This document shows, piece by piece, positions 6,751 to 15,464 of a stretch of 31,834 nt of DNA. Both the position numbers and the translations under genes were made by a program. Source of the stretch: JACCXJ01 sp052387115 (GTDB lineage: Bacteria; Pseudomonadota; Gammaproteobacteria; JACCXJ01). The stretch covers positions 1 through 31,834 of the forward strand of contig JBQTJM010000274.1 of assembly GCA_052387115.1 (NCBI GenBank). The letters run 5' to 3'. How positions within the stretch are numbered: the first letter of the stretch is position 1; each line of letters begins with the position of its first letter. The notes under the pieces were generated by a model. It was not told the origin of the DNA. It did not search any database and worked only from the letters and a program-made list of their open reading frames with translations.

Positions 6751-7361
6751 GCCAATATCGTTGCTATAGTACCTTAAGCTGGCATAATTCGGACTTGCCC
6801 CCCCGCGGGGGCGAGCGGGGCGCGCCGCAAGCGGCCGGGGCCCAGCCGGTCGGAAGCACGCCCGCGGCTGGATCGTGGTCGAGCGAACGTCGATGCTCCC
6901 GGGTATCGAGTCTCGGTTGGCGGTCCCGGAAGCCAGCGCCCGAGATATCGATCGAAGGGAGCGTGCAGTCCGGCTTCGGCGTAACGAACCGAAGCAGCCA
7001 CTAGCCCACGTCCCGAGGGGATCGCGCAGAGCGCTTGTTTCGTCTTGCATACGCCTGGGTCACCTGCCGGTGCGGCGGCGTGACGAGGGGATCCGGCCCG
7101 GCGGTCGGTCCGTTCAAAACCTTGAGCGAGGGGTGGTCCTCTTTAGAGCCGAACCGATCCCTTATGACCAGTCTAAAAACCTGTGCGGGCGCTGTCCGCG
7201 CTGTGAGCGTGCGCGCCCGATCCGACTTCGGGCTATTGCCGTGATGAACCGGGCCGTGATAAACCGGCCTGAGAGCCTTGGGGCCTGGATCGACGTCGGC
7301 ATCGAACGCCCCCCGGGCGCCGTCCATCGCCACGACATGCGCCTATTAGGATACCAACAAC
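6751..7361. promoter_or_regulatory. 611-bp divergent spacer between rluC and rne, probable rne leader
   Basis: I find no supportable gene in this spacer. RNase E genes usually have a long 5' untranslated region through which the enzyme controls its own mRNA, and the size fits. The clearest structure on the rne side is a hairpin at 7186-7219: outer arms CGGGCGC and GCGCCCG, with an inner stem CGCT-gtg-AGCG. Downstream, CCGG pairs are repeated near 7248-7268. No sequence match to the enterobacterial rne5 element is claimed. Promoter positions are not clear. Confidence 0.4.
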
Positions 7362-9692
7362 ATGAAAAGAATGTTGATCAACGCAACTCACCCCGAGGAG
7401 TTGCGGGTGGCCCTCGTGGAGGGGCAACGCCTGTATGACCTCGACATCGAGGCGGTAGGACGAGAACAGCGCCGATCCAATATCTACAAGGCCCGCGTGG
7501 TCCGGATCGAACCGAGCCTGGAGGCCGCGTTCGTCGACTACGGTAGCGACCGGCACGGCTTCCTGCCGCTCAAGGAGGTGGCGCGCGGACTGTTCTTGGA
7601 GCCGCCGCGCCCGGCCTCGCGGCTCAACATCAAGGAGGTGTTGCGGGAAGGCCAGGATCTGGTCGTGCAGGTCGAGAAGGACGAGCGCGGCACCAAGGGC
7701 GCCATGCTTACGACCTTCGTCAGCCTGCCCGGCCGTTATCTCGTGCTCATGCCCAACAACCCGCGCGCCGGGGGCGTGTCCCGCCAGATCGAGGGGGACG
7801 AGCGCGAAGAGGCCCGTGAGGCCCTGAGCAGCCTCGACATCCCCGAGGGCATGGGCCTCATCCTACGCACCGCGGGCACCGGGAAGGGCCCCGAGGAGCT
7901 CAAGTGGGACCTCGAATACCTGCTGCGCCTGTGGCGCGCCATCGACGAGGCGGCCCAATCGCGGACGGCGCCTTTCCTCATCTACAAAGACCAGGACGTC
8001 ATCATCCGCGCCATCCGAGACTACTTGCGCAACGACATCGGGGAGATCCTGATCGACGACCCGGCCCTCCATGAGAAGGCGCGCGAGTTCATCCAGCAGG
8101 TCACCCCCCAAAACCTCCGCAAGCTCAAGCTCTACGAGGATAGCGTCCCGCTCTTCAGCCGTTACCAGATCGAGAGCCAGATAGAGTCCGCCTTCGGCCG
8201 CGAGGTCGCGCTGCCCTCGGGAGGTGGACTCGTGATCGAGCCCACCGAGGCACTCATCACCATCGACATCAACTCGGCACGCGCCACGCGCGGTGCCGAC
8301 ATCGAAGAGACCGCGTTCAACACCAACCTGGAGGCCGCCGACGAGTTCGCGAGGCAGTTGCGACTGCGGGACCTCGGGGGTCTCATCGTCATCGACTTCA
8401 TCGATATGTCCAGTCAGAAGAACCAGCGGGAGGTCGAGAACCGGCTCCGGGAGGCCCTCAAGATGGATCGCGCGCGGGTCCAGATCGGCCGCATCTCGCG
8501 CTTCGGGCTCTTGGAGATGTCGCGCCAACGCCTGCGCCCGTCGCTGACCGAGTACAGCCACATCGTGTGCCCGCGCTGCGATGGGCAGGGCACCATCCGC
8601 GGGGTCGAGTCCCTGGCGCTGTCGGTGTTGCGGATCATCGAAGAACAGGCCATGAAGGACTCCACCGCTCAGGTGGTCGTGCAGTTGCCGGTCGAGGCGG
8701 CCGCCTTCCTGCTCAACGAGAAGCGCCAGGAGGTCGGCGGCATCGAGTCCCGCCACGATGTCCGGGTACTAGTGCTACCCAACCCCAACCTCGAAACCCC
8801 GCAATACGATCTCCAGCGGATCCGGCACCAGGATCTCGTCCTGGCAGGTCCGCGCGAGGCCAGTTACCAACTCATCAGCCGGACCCCGGCCGCCGAGATC
8901 GAGGTCGGGACCCGCGACAAGCGCCCCACCGAGGGGCCGGCGGTTAAGGACATCTTGCGCGATAGCCCTGCGCCCCAGCCACCGCCCCCACCACTGCCGC
9001 TGTCCTTCGAATCCAAGCCCGTCGGTCACGGCAACTTCATTCGCCGCATCTTTTCCAGCCTGTTCGGGGAGGATCGCTCGGAGCCGGGCGGCGACCCGGA
9101 GCCTCAAGCCACCGAGTCCGCACCCGTGAGCCCAATCTTGCCCGATCCACCGTCCCCGACACTCGAGCGCGGCGAGCAAGGGCCGCATCATCGGCGCGGC
9201 CGCCCCACGACGCGGGGCGGCGGCCCGCGCCGCGGGCGTCCTCGCACATCCCAGCGGGCGTCCGAGGTCGTAGAAGGCGATGCCGGCGCGCCGCCGCCAT
9301 CCGCTCATGACGAAGAAACGGCCACGGAAATAACGACCGCTGCACCTCCTCCGGAAGAACCGGGACAGGCCCCGGCGGCCCCGGAGCGAGACCGCTCGCG
9401 GCCCTCGCGCCGCGGTGGACGGGGCGGTCGCCGGCGCGGTCGTCGTGGCGGGGCCAGGGCGCATGTCGAGACCCGTGATCCCAGCCAGCCGCCGGGGACC
9501 TCCGAGACCGGATCGGAAAGCGATCCCGGTGAGTCTTATGCGGCAGAAGTCGCCGAATCCGGCGACCGTAGCCGCGGCGAGCCCGGCGAGGCGCCCCGGC
9601 GAGTGCCGGGAGACGCCTGGGCGCCCCCCGCCCCTGTCGCACCACCAAGCCCCGACGAGCGCCCGACGGAGTCGCCGAGGTCCCAGGGGTGA
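7362..9692 (+). CDS. rne: Ribonuclease E
   Basis: This 776-residue endoribonuclease acts in mRNA decay, rRNA and tRNA maturation. The catalytic half (about 1-510) begins MKRMLINATHPEELRVALVE, followed by the S1 domain (about 38-120). The 5'-sensor/RNase H-like parts follow, and the DNase I-like domain holds the metal-binding Asp302 (ITIDINSARATRG) and Asp345 (LIVIDFIDM). The Zn-link is Cys403 and Cys406 in CPRCDGQG, needed for tetramer assembly. The C-terminal half is shorter than in E. coli (1061 residues in total there). It is disordered, Pro- and acid-rich, with two basic Arg/Gly patches (about 611-635 and 683-702) likely to bind RNA. A FIRRIFSSLFG segment (about 559-569) looks like an amphipathic membrane-targeting helix. 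A small GCCAC-GGGT-GTGGC hairpin lies at 9709-9722, just past the stop. Confidence 0.95.
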   Translation: MKRMLINATHPEELRVALVEGQRLYDLDIEAVGREQRRSNIYKARVVRIEPSLEAAFVDYGSDRHGFLPLKEVARGLFLEPPRPASRLNIKEVLREGQDLVVQVEKDERGTKGAMLTTFVSLPGRYLVLMPNNPRAGGVSRQIEGDEREEAREALSSLDIPEGMGLILRTAGTGKGPEELKWDLEYLLRLWRAIDEAAQSRTAPFLIYKDQDVIIRAIRDYLRNDIGEILIDDPALHEKAREFIQQVTPQNLRKLKLYEDSVPLFSRYQIESQIESAFGREVALPSGGGLVIEPTEALITIDINSARATRGADIEETAFNTNLEAADEFARQLRLRDLGGLIVIDFIDMSSQKNQREVENRLREALKMDRARVQIGRISRFGLLEMSRQRLRPSLTEYSHIVCPRCDGQGTIRGVESLALSVLRIIEEQAMKDSTAQVVVQLPVEAAAFLLNEKRQEVGGIESRHDVRVLVLPNPNLETPQYDLQRIRHQDLVLAGPREASYQLISRTPAAEIEVGTRDKRPTEGPAVKDILRDSPAPQPPPPPLPLSFESKPVGHGNFIRRIFSSLFGEDRSEPGGDPEPQATESAPVSPILPDPPSPTLERGEQGPHHRRGRPTTRGGGPRRGRPRTSQRASEVVEGDAGAPPPSAHDEETATEITTAAPPPEEPGQAPAAPERDRSRPSRRGGRGGRRRGRRGGARAHVETRDPSQPPGTSETGSESDPGESYAAEVAESGDRSRGEPGEAPRRVPGDAWAPPAPVAPPSPDERPTESPRSQG

Positions 9693-9729
9693 TCGCGCGA
9701 GCCTCGGTGCCACGGGTGTGGCCGTAGGG

Positions 9730-10284
9730 TCACGCCTGCCTGCTGAGTTTGGATCGGAACACGGCGAAGTAGGGCGTCTCTAGGCCGAGGCTCAAGGCCA
9801 TGCCCTCCATCAGCCGGTGTCCGAGAGCGGTCATGGCCGCCATGTAATCGAGCACGGTCTCGCGGAAGAGCGGGATCCGGGGAGGAAAGAGATTGCGGCC
9901 GTGCATCGGCGTGCGGGCGGCCCTGACGAGTGCGTGATCCACGCCGAGCTCCGCGCCGAAATAGAGGCCTTCCTTGAGATCGGGCGTGCCCGAGGTCAGC
10001 TCACCGCCGACGGGGAAATACCCGCGCCACGCCCGACCGCCCAAGCCCATGCGGATCTCGAGCTTCCTCTCGAGGGCCTGGGCGAAGAACTGACGGCTCA
10101 CGTGCTCCAGCCGCTGCTGCAGGCCCTCGCCCACCCCATGACCGAGGATGTAGAAGAACCCGTGCTCGCGACAGGCCTGCCCGATCTGTGCGGCCACCGT
10201 ACAGCGGCCCTCGGTCCGAGCGATCAACGGTCGGATATCGATGACCGGTAGCTGTAGAGGTTCACTGGCCAAGGTGTTTGCCAC
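9730..10284 (-). pseudogene. 2-oxoglutarate/Fe(II) oxygenase, N-terminal half only
   Basis: The frame encodes the N-terminal domain of isopenicillin N synthase-like oxygenases: LQLPVIDIRPL, ACREHGFFYILGHGV and FFAQALERKLEIRMG. RAWRGYFPVGGELTSG, DLKEGLYFGAEL and GRNLFPP follow. It stops soon after ALSLGLETPYF, where the catalytic jelly-roll with the HxD...H iron site and the RxS 2-oxoglutarate site should begin. Roughly 184 residues remain of an expected 310-350. The rne 3' end lies 37 bp beyond the stop, so the missing half was deleted rather than moved nearby. I use GTG 10284; the frame is open to a GTG at 10323, next to the tRNA gene. Iron-dependent activity is not expected. Confidence 0.75.
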
Positions 10285-10325
10285 GCACGTAGGCGTAGGC
10301 AGGCAGGACCGAGAGGCAAGCACGG

Positions 10326-10396
10326 AGCCCCGAGAGGGAATCGAACCCCCAATGGCTGATTACAAATCAGCGGTTATGCCGTTTAACTATCGGGGC
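10326..10396 (-). tRNA. tRNA-Thr (anticodon UGU)
   Basis: The reverse complement folds into a full cloverleaf: acceptor GCCCCGA/TCGGGGC, D-arm GTTA-7 nt-TAAC, anticodon arm GCTGA-TTTGTAA-TCAGC, variable loop CATT, T-arm GGGGG-TTCGATT-CCCTC. The anticodon TGT (complement of 10362-10364) reads ACA codons. CCA is not encoded. It lies downstream of birA-coaX-SPOR on the same strand, as tRNA genes do in several gammaproteobacteria. Confidence 0.93.
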
Positions 10397-10413
10397 TTTG
10401 GACTCCGGCCATT

Positions 10414-11274
10414 CTAGGGTGGGGCACCCCCGAGGGCAATCGTGTCGCAGCCGACGGAGACCACCTTGGGCCCGTTCAAAAGCGCTGCCCTGGTCCGATT
10501 CAAGACGTCTTGGCGAGCGGCGACGTCGAGCCAGTACACCTCGCGGGTCCGGTGGCGTTCTTGGATCGCGGGACGAAAGCCCTGCCGCTCCAATGCCGAG
10601 ACGCGCGCCTTGACCGAGCTCGGGGTACTGTAGAGTCCGAGCGAGATGGCGTTCTTCGGGTCGCCGGTACGGTTTAGCAGGAAATCCTCCACGCCCTTGG
10701 CGGCCAGCTCCGCGAGCCGGGTTCTGGCCAACTCCGCGGAGCCCTGGTTGTCCAGATACACCCAGTAACGCCTCGCGACCACCTCCTGCTCGGTGCGCCG
10801 ACGGATCTGCGTGCCGGGCCCTTCGATTCGCTGGCGGGCCTTATCCGCCTCTTCGGCGCTAGCAAACGCCCCTATCGAGGCGCAGGCCCGGGGTAGCACG
10901 TCGGGCGATACTACATTGGACTCTAAGGCATTTGGCTCTTGGGCCTGCGGCGCGGGGGTTTCCGACGGCGGGCTCTTCGGTTCAGCCACCTGTGCCGGTG
11001 GCGCCGGCTCGGTGTGCCCGGCGCCCGCGGCTGCGGGCGGCGGGGCCGCCGGTGCAGTGTCCGGTTGCGAGGGTGGGCTCAGGGAGGCACCCGGTGCGGC
11101 GCGCAAGGGCGGCGGCTCGGGACGCTCTTGCACCAGGGCCAGGGTCGCGGTGCCGGCCGGGAACCCGACGTCGGGCGATCGCACTGCAAGGACGGCCTCG
11201 CTTAGGTGATGGTTGTACTCGAAGCCGAAATAGACCACGTTGATGACCAAAAGACCCACGCACCACCACTTCAT
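10414..11274 (-). CDS. SPOR-domain membrane protein downstream of coaX
   Basis: This 286-residue protein begins MKWWCVGLLVINVVYFGFEY, a single membrane helix. A long Pro/Ala-rich periplasmic linker follows (about 50-135). The C-terminal half resembles SPOR-related folds: RACASIGAFASAEEADKARQ, then ISLGLYSTPSSVKARVSALE and YWLDVAAR. SPOR domains bind denuded peptidoglycan at division sites, so a cell-wall role is likely but unproven. ATG 11274 overlaps the coaX stop as ATGA (11271-11274), which fixes the start and implies translational coupling. The frame is open further upstream only because of overlap with coaX. The tRNA-Thr gene follows 17 bp after its stop. Confidence 0.82.
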   Translation of the reverse strand: MKWWCVGLLVINVVYFGFEYNHHLSEAVLAVRSPDVGFPAGTATLALVQERPEPPPLRAAPGASLSPPSQPDTAPAAPPPAAAGAGHTEPAPPAQVAEPKSPPSETPAPQAQEPNALESNVVSPDVLPRACASIGAFASAEEADKARQRIEGPGTQIRRRTEQEVVARRYWVYLDNQGSAELARTRLAELAAKGVEDFLLNRTGDPKNAISLGLYSTPSSVKARVSALERQGFRPAIQERHRTREVYWLDVAARQDVLNRTRAALLNGPKVVSVGCDTIALGGAPP

Positions 11275-12011
11275 CGTTCGCCTCCTGCCCAGATCGCAAG
11301 GCCATGCAGAACCATGTCCGGCATGAGCGCTGCGGTGTGCTGCACGAGCGCCGCGATCTCTGCGGCCGTCCCGCCGGTCAGGACGCACGATACCTGACCG
11401 TAGCGCTCCTGGAGCGCCGTTGCAACCCGGTCGATGCACGCCGCGATGGCGCAGGCGCTACCCGACGCGATGCCATCCTCGGTACTGCGCGCGAGGGGCA
11501 CTATGCGGCCGCCCTGCACGGCAGCGAGCCCCGCCGCGGCGTGCGCGAGCGAACGCCGCATGAGTGCGAGGCCCGGGAGGATGAGCCCGCCGAGATGCCG
11601 ACCCCGATCGGACAAGGCATCCACCGTGACCGCCGTCCCACAGGCAGCGATGCACACCGCGCCCTGGGATCTGCGCCACCCGGCCAGCATCGCGAGCCAC
11701 CGGTCCACCCCGAGCTGGCGCGGCCGCTCGTAGCCGTTTTCGACCCCGAAGGCCTCGTTCCCGCAGGCAGCGAAGGTCGGGACCAGGCCCCAGCTCTCCT
11801 CCACCCAGCGCGAGGCGCGGGCGCCGAGGAGCGGGCCGCCGACATTCGAGATCAGCACCCGCTCGGGTCGCGGGAGAAGTGCCCAATGCGTCGCCAGGAC
11901 CGCTTCCAGGTCGTCGGTTCCGACACTCTGGACAGGGCCGAGGGTCGCCAGCCGAACATCGTATGGGCACCACTTGATGCGGCTGTTCCCAATATCGACG
12001 AGCAGCATCAC
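11271..12011 (-). CDS. coaX: Type III pantothenate kinase
   Basis: This 246-residue enzyme phosphorylates pantothenate, the first step of coenzyme A synthesis. As expected for the ASKHA fold, it begins LLVDIGNSRIKW (phosphate-binding motif 1, about 3-14). RPRQLGVDRWLAMLAG (substrate and catalytic Asp) and ACGTAVTVDAL (phosphate 2/ATP region) follow, and SCVLTGGTAAEIAAL lies near the C-terminus. Length is normal. The start is GTG 12011, overlapping the birA TGA (GTGA, 12008-12011). The stop overlaps the SPOR gene start. Three genes are thus tightly coupled: birA, coaX and the SPOR gene. Linking biotin and CoA functions is a common arrangement in gammaproteobacteria. Confidence 0.93.
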   Translation of the reverse strand: MMLLVDIGNSRIKWCPYDVRLATLGPVQSVGTDDLEAVLATHWALLPRPERVLISNVGGPLLGARASRWVEESWGLVPTFAACGNEAFGVENGYERPRQLGVDRWLAMLAGWRRSQGAVCIAACGTAVTVDALSDRGRHLGGLILPGLALMRRSLAHAAAGLAAVQGGRIVPLARSTEDGIASGSACAIAACIDRVATALQERYGQVSCVLTGGTAAEIAALVQHTAALMPDMVLHGLAIWAGGER

Positions 12012-13015
12012 GGCCCCAGCCTCAGGCTCACCTCCCCGGAATGGAAACGCCGCAGGGTCCGTCCCACCGCGACGATCAGGGCGCCGCTGGGATCGAGTCG
12101 GCGTGCTTCACCGGTAACGATACCCTCCGATGACAGCATGCGGACCGGTCTGCCGACGACCAGGTCGTACGCCGCCCACTCCGCTCGTAGCGTTTCGAAC
12201 CCGTGGTCCTCGATCGCGTGCAAGACCTCACAGACCTCGGAGATCACGCTCGCCGCAAGCGTGTTGCGCGATACCTCGCGCCCCAGGGCGGTTCTGATAT
12301 CGATGTGGGGTTGGCCAGGATCGCCCGGAGAATCCCCAAGAGTAGACAAAAAAGGGGGCCACGCCACGTTGATGCCTATCCCGACGACTGCGATCGCGCC
12401 ACCAGACGGGGTCACCCGCGTCTCCACCAAGATCCCGCCGAGCTTACGGTCGTGGAACAGGATGTCATTGGGCCATTTGAGTCCGGCGGCCGCCAGGCCG
12501 GTACGCCGGATCGCGCGCACCGCCCCGATACCGGCGGCGATCCCGAGGCAAGCAAGAGGCATGGACGTCGGGTCCAGACGAAAGCCGAGCGACAGGCACA
12601 GCCCGGCCCCCCACGGCATCGACCAAGGTCGGCCCTGGCGTCCCCGGCCGGCACGCTGATGCTCGGCCAGGCACAGGTGGCCGTCGATCGCTTGTTCGCG
12701 GGCCCGGTCCAGGAGCACCTGGTTGGTCGAGGTGACCTCGGCATAACAGTCGAGACGACGGTGCCAGGCGCGCGTCTGCGGGTCCAGCTCCGCGCGGATG
12801 CGCTCGGCGTCGAGGCGCTCGAACCCCGGCGCCAGCCGCGGCGAGTCGTGGCCGGCCCCTGCGAGCGGCAGACCTTCGAGCTGCCAGCGCGTCAAGAGGT
12901 CCGCGATGACCGCCGTCGATACCGAGAGCCGCTGCGCCAGGTCCGGGAGCGGGGACGCAGGGCCCTGCGCGAGCAGCCGGAACAGCGCGTTCGGTACGTC
13001 TTCGTCCAGCCCCAT
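12008..13015 (-). CDS. birA: Biotin--[acetyl-CoA-carboxylase] ligase / biotin repressor
   Basis: This 335-residue protein activates biotin as biotinyl-AMP and attaches it to the biotin carrier protein. The N-terminal ~60 residues form a winged-helix domain (LPDLAQRLSVSTAVIADLLT), so it is the bifunctional type that may repress biotin genes. The ligase domain shows EVTSTNQVLL, the nucleotide-binding loop GRGRQGRPW (123-131), LKWPNDILFHDRKLGGIL (179-196) and VVGIGINV, followed by a C-terminal SH3-like cap. Length and order are normal. Its TGA overlaps the GTG of coaX. The sulfurtransferase gene ends 33 bp upstream on the same strand and may share its transcript. Confidence 0.94.
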   Translation of the reverse strand: MGLDEDVPNALFRLLAQGPASPLPDLAQRLSVSTAVIADLLTRWQLEGLPLAGAGHDSPRLAPGFERLDAERIRAELDPQTRAWHRRLDCYAEVTSTNQVLLDRAREQAIDGHLCLAEHQRAGRGRQGRPWSMPWGAGLCLSLGFRLDPTSMPLACLGIAAGIGAVRAIRRTGLAAAGLKWPNDILFHDRKLGGILVETRVTPSGGAIAVVGIGINVAWPPFLSTLGDSPGDPGQPHIDIRTALGREVSRNTLAASVISEVCEVLHAIEDHGFETLRAEWAAYDLVVGRPVRMLSSEGIVTGEARRLDPSGALIVAVGRTLRRFHSGEVSLRLGP

Positions 13016-13048
13016 ATCGTGTCTGCCCCGTATTCGTGAAACAGGCGG

Positions 13049-13927
13049 TTAAGACCCCGGCGTGTCCGCCGGTCCCGGCGCCGGACCGCGCGCCACGGGA
13101 CGCCCTGGATCGGTGCACCACTCGCTCCAAGAGCCCGCGTAGAGCCTTGCTGTGGGCAGCCCGGCATGCACCACCGCGACCAGGTTATGGCAGGCCGTGA
13201 CCCCGGAGCCGCAGTAGAACACGGCCTGCCGGGACGGGGTCCCCGCCAGGAGTCGCTCGATCCGGGCTCGCAATGTCGCGGGGGCCAGAAACCGCCCCTG
13301 CGCATCGAGGTTCTCCTTCCAGAAGTAGTTGACCGCGCCGGGGATATGACCGGCAACCGGGTCCAAGGGCTCGATCTCGCCCCGATACCGGGCAGGGTCT
13401 CGCGAGTCGATCAGAAGGGGGGCATCGGAGACGTGCTCGATGCGCACCAGCCACTCCGTACGGGGTGCGCCTAGAAACACACGCGCTGTCGCGTGCTCCT
13501 CACCGGTGGCGGTAGGCAAGCCCGCGGCCTCCCAGGCATCCCAACCGCCGTCCAGGAGCGCCACCGCCCCGTGTCCCATATAGCGCAACAACCACCAGAG
13601 TCGCGCCGCCATCGCTCCCCCCGCGTCATCGTAAGCCACGACCTGCCGCGAATCGTCGATACCGAGCCGCCCCAGGGTCGCCTGCAGGGCCTCGGCGGTG
13701 GGCAGCGGGTGGCGTCCCCTGGTGATCACTGGCGGCCCGCAGAGGTCGCGGTCGAGGTGCGCGTAGGCCGCTCCCGCGATGTGGCGATGGCGATAGGTCC
13801 GCCCCCCTGTCTCGGGATCGGCGAGGTCGAAGCGGCAATCGACGACCACCCAGGCGGGATCGCCTACGTACCGTGCTAAGGATTCGCAAGTTACGATGGA
13901 CTGGTATGGAGCAGGGGATCGATCCAT
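13049..13927 (-). CDS. sseA: Sulfurtransferase (3-mercaptopyruvate type, two rhodanese domains)
   Basis: This 292-residue protein has tandem rhodanese domains. The first (about 10-140) is the inactive one, with VVVDCRFDLADPETG and VVAYDDAGGAMAARLWWLL. The second (about 155-285) has LLIDSRDPARYRGE, GHIPGAVN and the active-site loop CGSGVTACHN with Cys239. A CG[S/T]GVT loop is typical of 3-mercaptopyruvate sulfurtransferases, while thiosulfate sulfurtransferases usually have CRKGVT. It would transfer sulfur from mercaptopyruvate to thiols or cyanide. The substrate is inferred from the loop, so the gene symbol is tentative. It heads the minus-strand run leading into birA and diverges from the lipoprotein gene at 14188 across a 260-bp spacer. 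Confidence 0.85.
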   Translation of the reverse strand: MDRSPAPYQSIVTCESLARYVGDPAWVVVDCRFDLADPETGGRTYRHRHIAGAAYAHLDRDLCGPPVITRGRHPLPTAEALQATLGRLGIDDSRQVVAYDDAGGAMAARLWWLLRYMGHGAVALLDGGWDAWEAAGLPTATGEEHATARVFLGAPRTEWLVRIEHVSDAPLLIDSRDPARYRGEIEPLDPVAGHIPGAVNYFWKENLDAQGRFLAPATLRARIERLLAGTPSRQAVFYCGSGVTACHNLVAVVHAGLPTARLYAGSWSEWCTDPGRPVARGPAPGPADTPGS

Positions 13928-14187
13928 GGTCAGCGTGTCACCGTGAAGAGAACTATGTGTGCTGGCATACAGACAAAGGATTTCATCTGGCGTTACTGTC
14001 AGAGAGCCGCGATGGAATCTATCGGTGCACGCTTATTGCATTCTACGTTTCTGTATGGCCACCAGCTCATTATAGCGCTCCTCCCAGGGGACGGTCTGAA
14101 GCCCCCCGGGGCGTCTCATTTGCCTTGATACCTGACACTACATCGTTGATGAAGCGCGAGCCCTCCGAGGCGAGGCGGGAATCGTCC

Positions 14188-15342
14188 ATGCGATGGTTTC
14201 TTAGGTCTTGCCTGGTCGCCGGCCTGATCGGGACGGCGATGCTGTCATCGTGCTCCGACTACTACGCCCAGTCCGTGACCGGGCAACTCGCGCTTCTGGC
14301 GAGCCGGACGTCGATCGACGCCGTGGTGGGGGACCCCCGCACCTCCAAGGCGGTCCGGGATAAATTGGCATTGATACTGGCGCTACGCCGATTCGCGGGC
14401 CAAGCGCTCGGCCTCCCGCACAACGGCAGCTATTCGACCTATGTGCACGTCGATCGCCGTTACGTGGCCTGGAACGTATTCGCCACCCCGGAGTTCTCCC
14501 TGGAGCCCTTGAACTGGTGTTTCCCGGTGGCCGGATGCCTCAGCTACCATGGCTACTTCTCCGAGGGGCGGGCCCGATACTCCGCGGCGTTTCTCTCGAA
14601 CGAAGGCCACGATGTATACGTCGGGGGAGTAGCGGCCTATTCCACCCTGGGCTGGTTCGAGGATCCGGTCACCAGCGCCATGCTGCGTTGGAGCGACCTG
14701 GGGCTCGCCGAGCTCATGTTCCACGAGCTCGCCCACCAGGCGGTTTACGCCCCCGGCGACACCGCCTTCAACGAGGCGTTCGCTACCACGGTGGCCTTCG
14801 AAGGCGTGCGCCACTGGCTGAAACGCGGCGGAAGGCGCAACGCACTGGAGGCCTTCGAGGCCGAGCAGAGGCGCAAAGACGAGTTTGCCGCTCTGGTCCT
14901 CGCGACGCGCAGGAAACTGCAGCGACTCTACGCGTCGAATCGAAACGCCTTCGAAAAGCGTGCGGACAAGGCCAGGATCTTCAGCGAGTTGAAGGAAGCT
15001 TATACGGCATTGCGCGCAACCTGGGGAGGCTACGATGGTTATGACGCCTGGATGAACCATGGGCTCAACAACGCCAAATTGTCCTCGCTGGTCACCTACA
15101 GGGGGCACGTTCAGGCCTTGGAGAACCTGTTCGATGCAGTGGACGGGCGCTTTGCAGCGTTTCTCGGCCTGGCCCGCGATATCGGGCGGCTCGATCCGTG
15201 GGTACGCAAGGCCTGTCTGGCTGCGCTCGCGCAACCGGGCGCCGGCGTTAGCGAAAGCTGCCATCTCAGGATGACCGTCCGCCGCCCCGGCGAACCGGTG
15301 ACCGACGCCTCCGCGTCAACCGGGGTCCGGCGGACCTCCTAG
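14188..15342 (+). CDS. Lipoprotein aminopeptidase (Aminopep/PF10023-type, HExxH)
   Basis: This 384-residue protein has an N-terminal lipoprotein signal, MRWFLRSCLVAGLIGTAMLSSC (lipobox LSSC, Cys22), so it should be anchored in the envelope. The zinc site is HELAHQ (His179, Glu180, His183), with a probable third ligand Glu196 in FNEAFATTVAFEG. Flanking motifs AWNVFATPEFSLEP, WCFPVAGCLSYHGYF and GWFEDPVTSAML match predicted aminopeptidases of this family. Activity and substrate are not known to me. I chose ATG 14188 because a GAGGCGGGA ribosome-binding site lies ahead and the signal then starts cleanly. In-frame starts at 14149 and 13873 would add a hydrophilic leader that spoils the signal peptide. 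Confidence 0.85.
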   Translation: MRWFLRSCLVAGLIGTAMLSSCSDYYAQSVTGQLALLASRTSIDAVVGDPRTSKAVRDKLALILALRRFAGQALGLPHNGSYSTYVHVDRRYVAWNVFATPEFSLEPLNWCFPVAGCLSYHGYFSEGRARYSAAFLSNEGHDVYVGGVAAYSTLGWFEDPVTSAMLRWSDLGLAELMFHELAHQAVYAPGDTAFNEAFATTVAFEGVRHWLKRGGRRNALEAFEAEQRRKDEFAALVLATRRKLQRLYASNRNAFEKRADKARIFSELKEAYTALRATWGGYDGYDAWMNHGLNNAKLSSLVTYRGHVQALENLFDAVDGRFAAFLGLARDIGRLDPWVRKACLAALAQPGAGVSESCHLRMTVRRPGEPVTDASASTGVRRTS

Positions 15343-15464
15343 CCCGCGGCTCCGGTCACGCGATCCCGGCCGCGAGCCGTAACACACCCGGTATCCCCTG
15401 ATACCAGCAGGCCTACACCCAGCGGCTGTGGCCGCGCGATGCTATGGCCGGCTGGCGCCGACCG

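Noticed and set aside
6751..7050. N-terminal extension of rluC to 7050
   Set aside because: The added 100 residues are low-complexity Arg/Pro/Ser sequence that lies in the rne/rluC spacer; the start at 6750 gives the family length.
11304..12659. Plus-strand ORF of 451 codons opposite coaX and birA
   Set aside because: It crosses two well-recognised genes on the other strand and has an Arg/Pro/His-rich composition typical of shadows.
13873..14187. Upstream start (13873) for the lipoprotein aminopeptidase
   Set aside because: It would bury the lipoprotein signal behind about 105 hydrophilic residues and overlap the divergent sulfurtransferase gene; ATG 14188 has a good ribosome-binding site.
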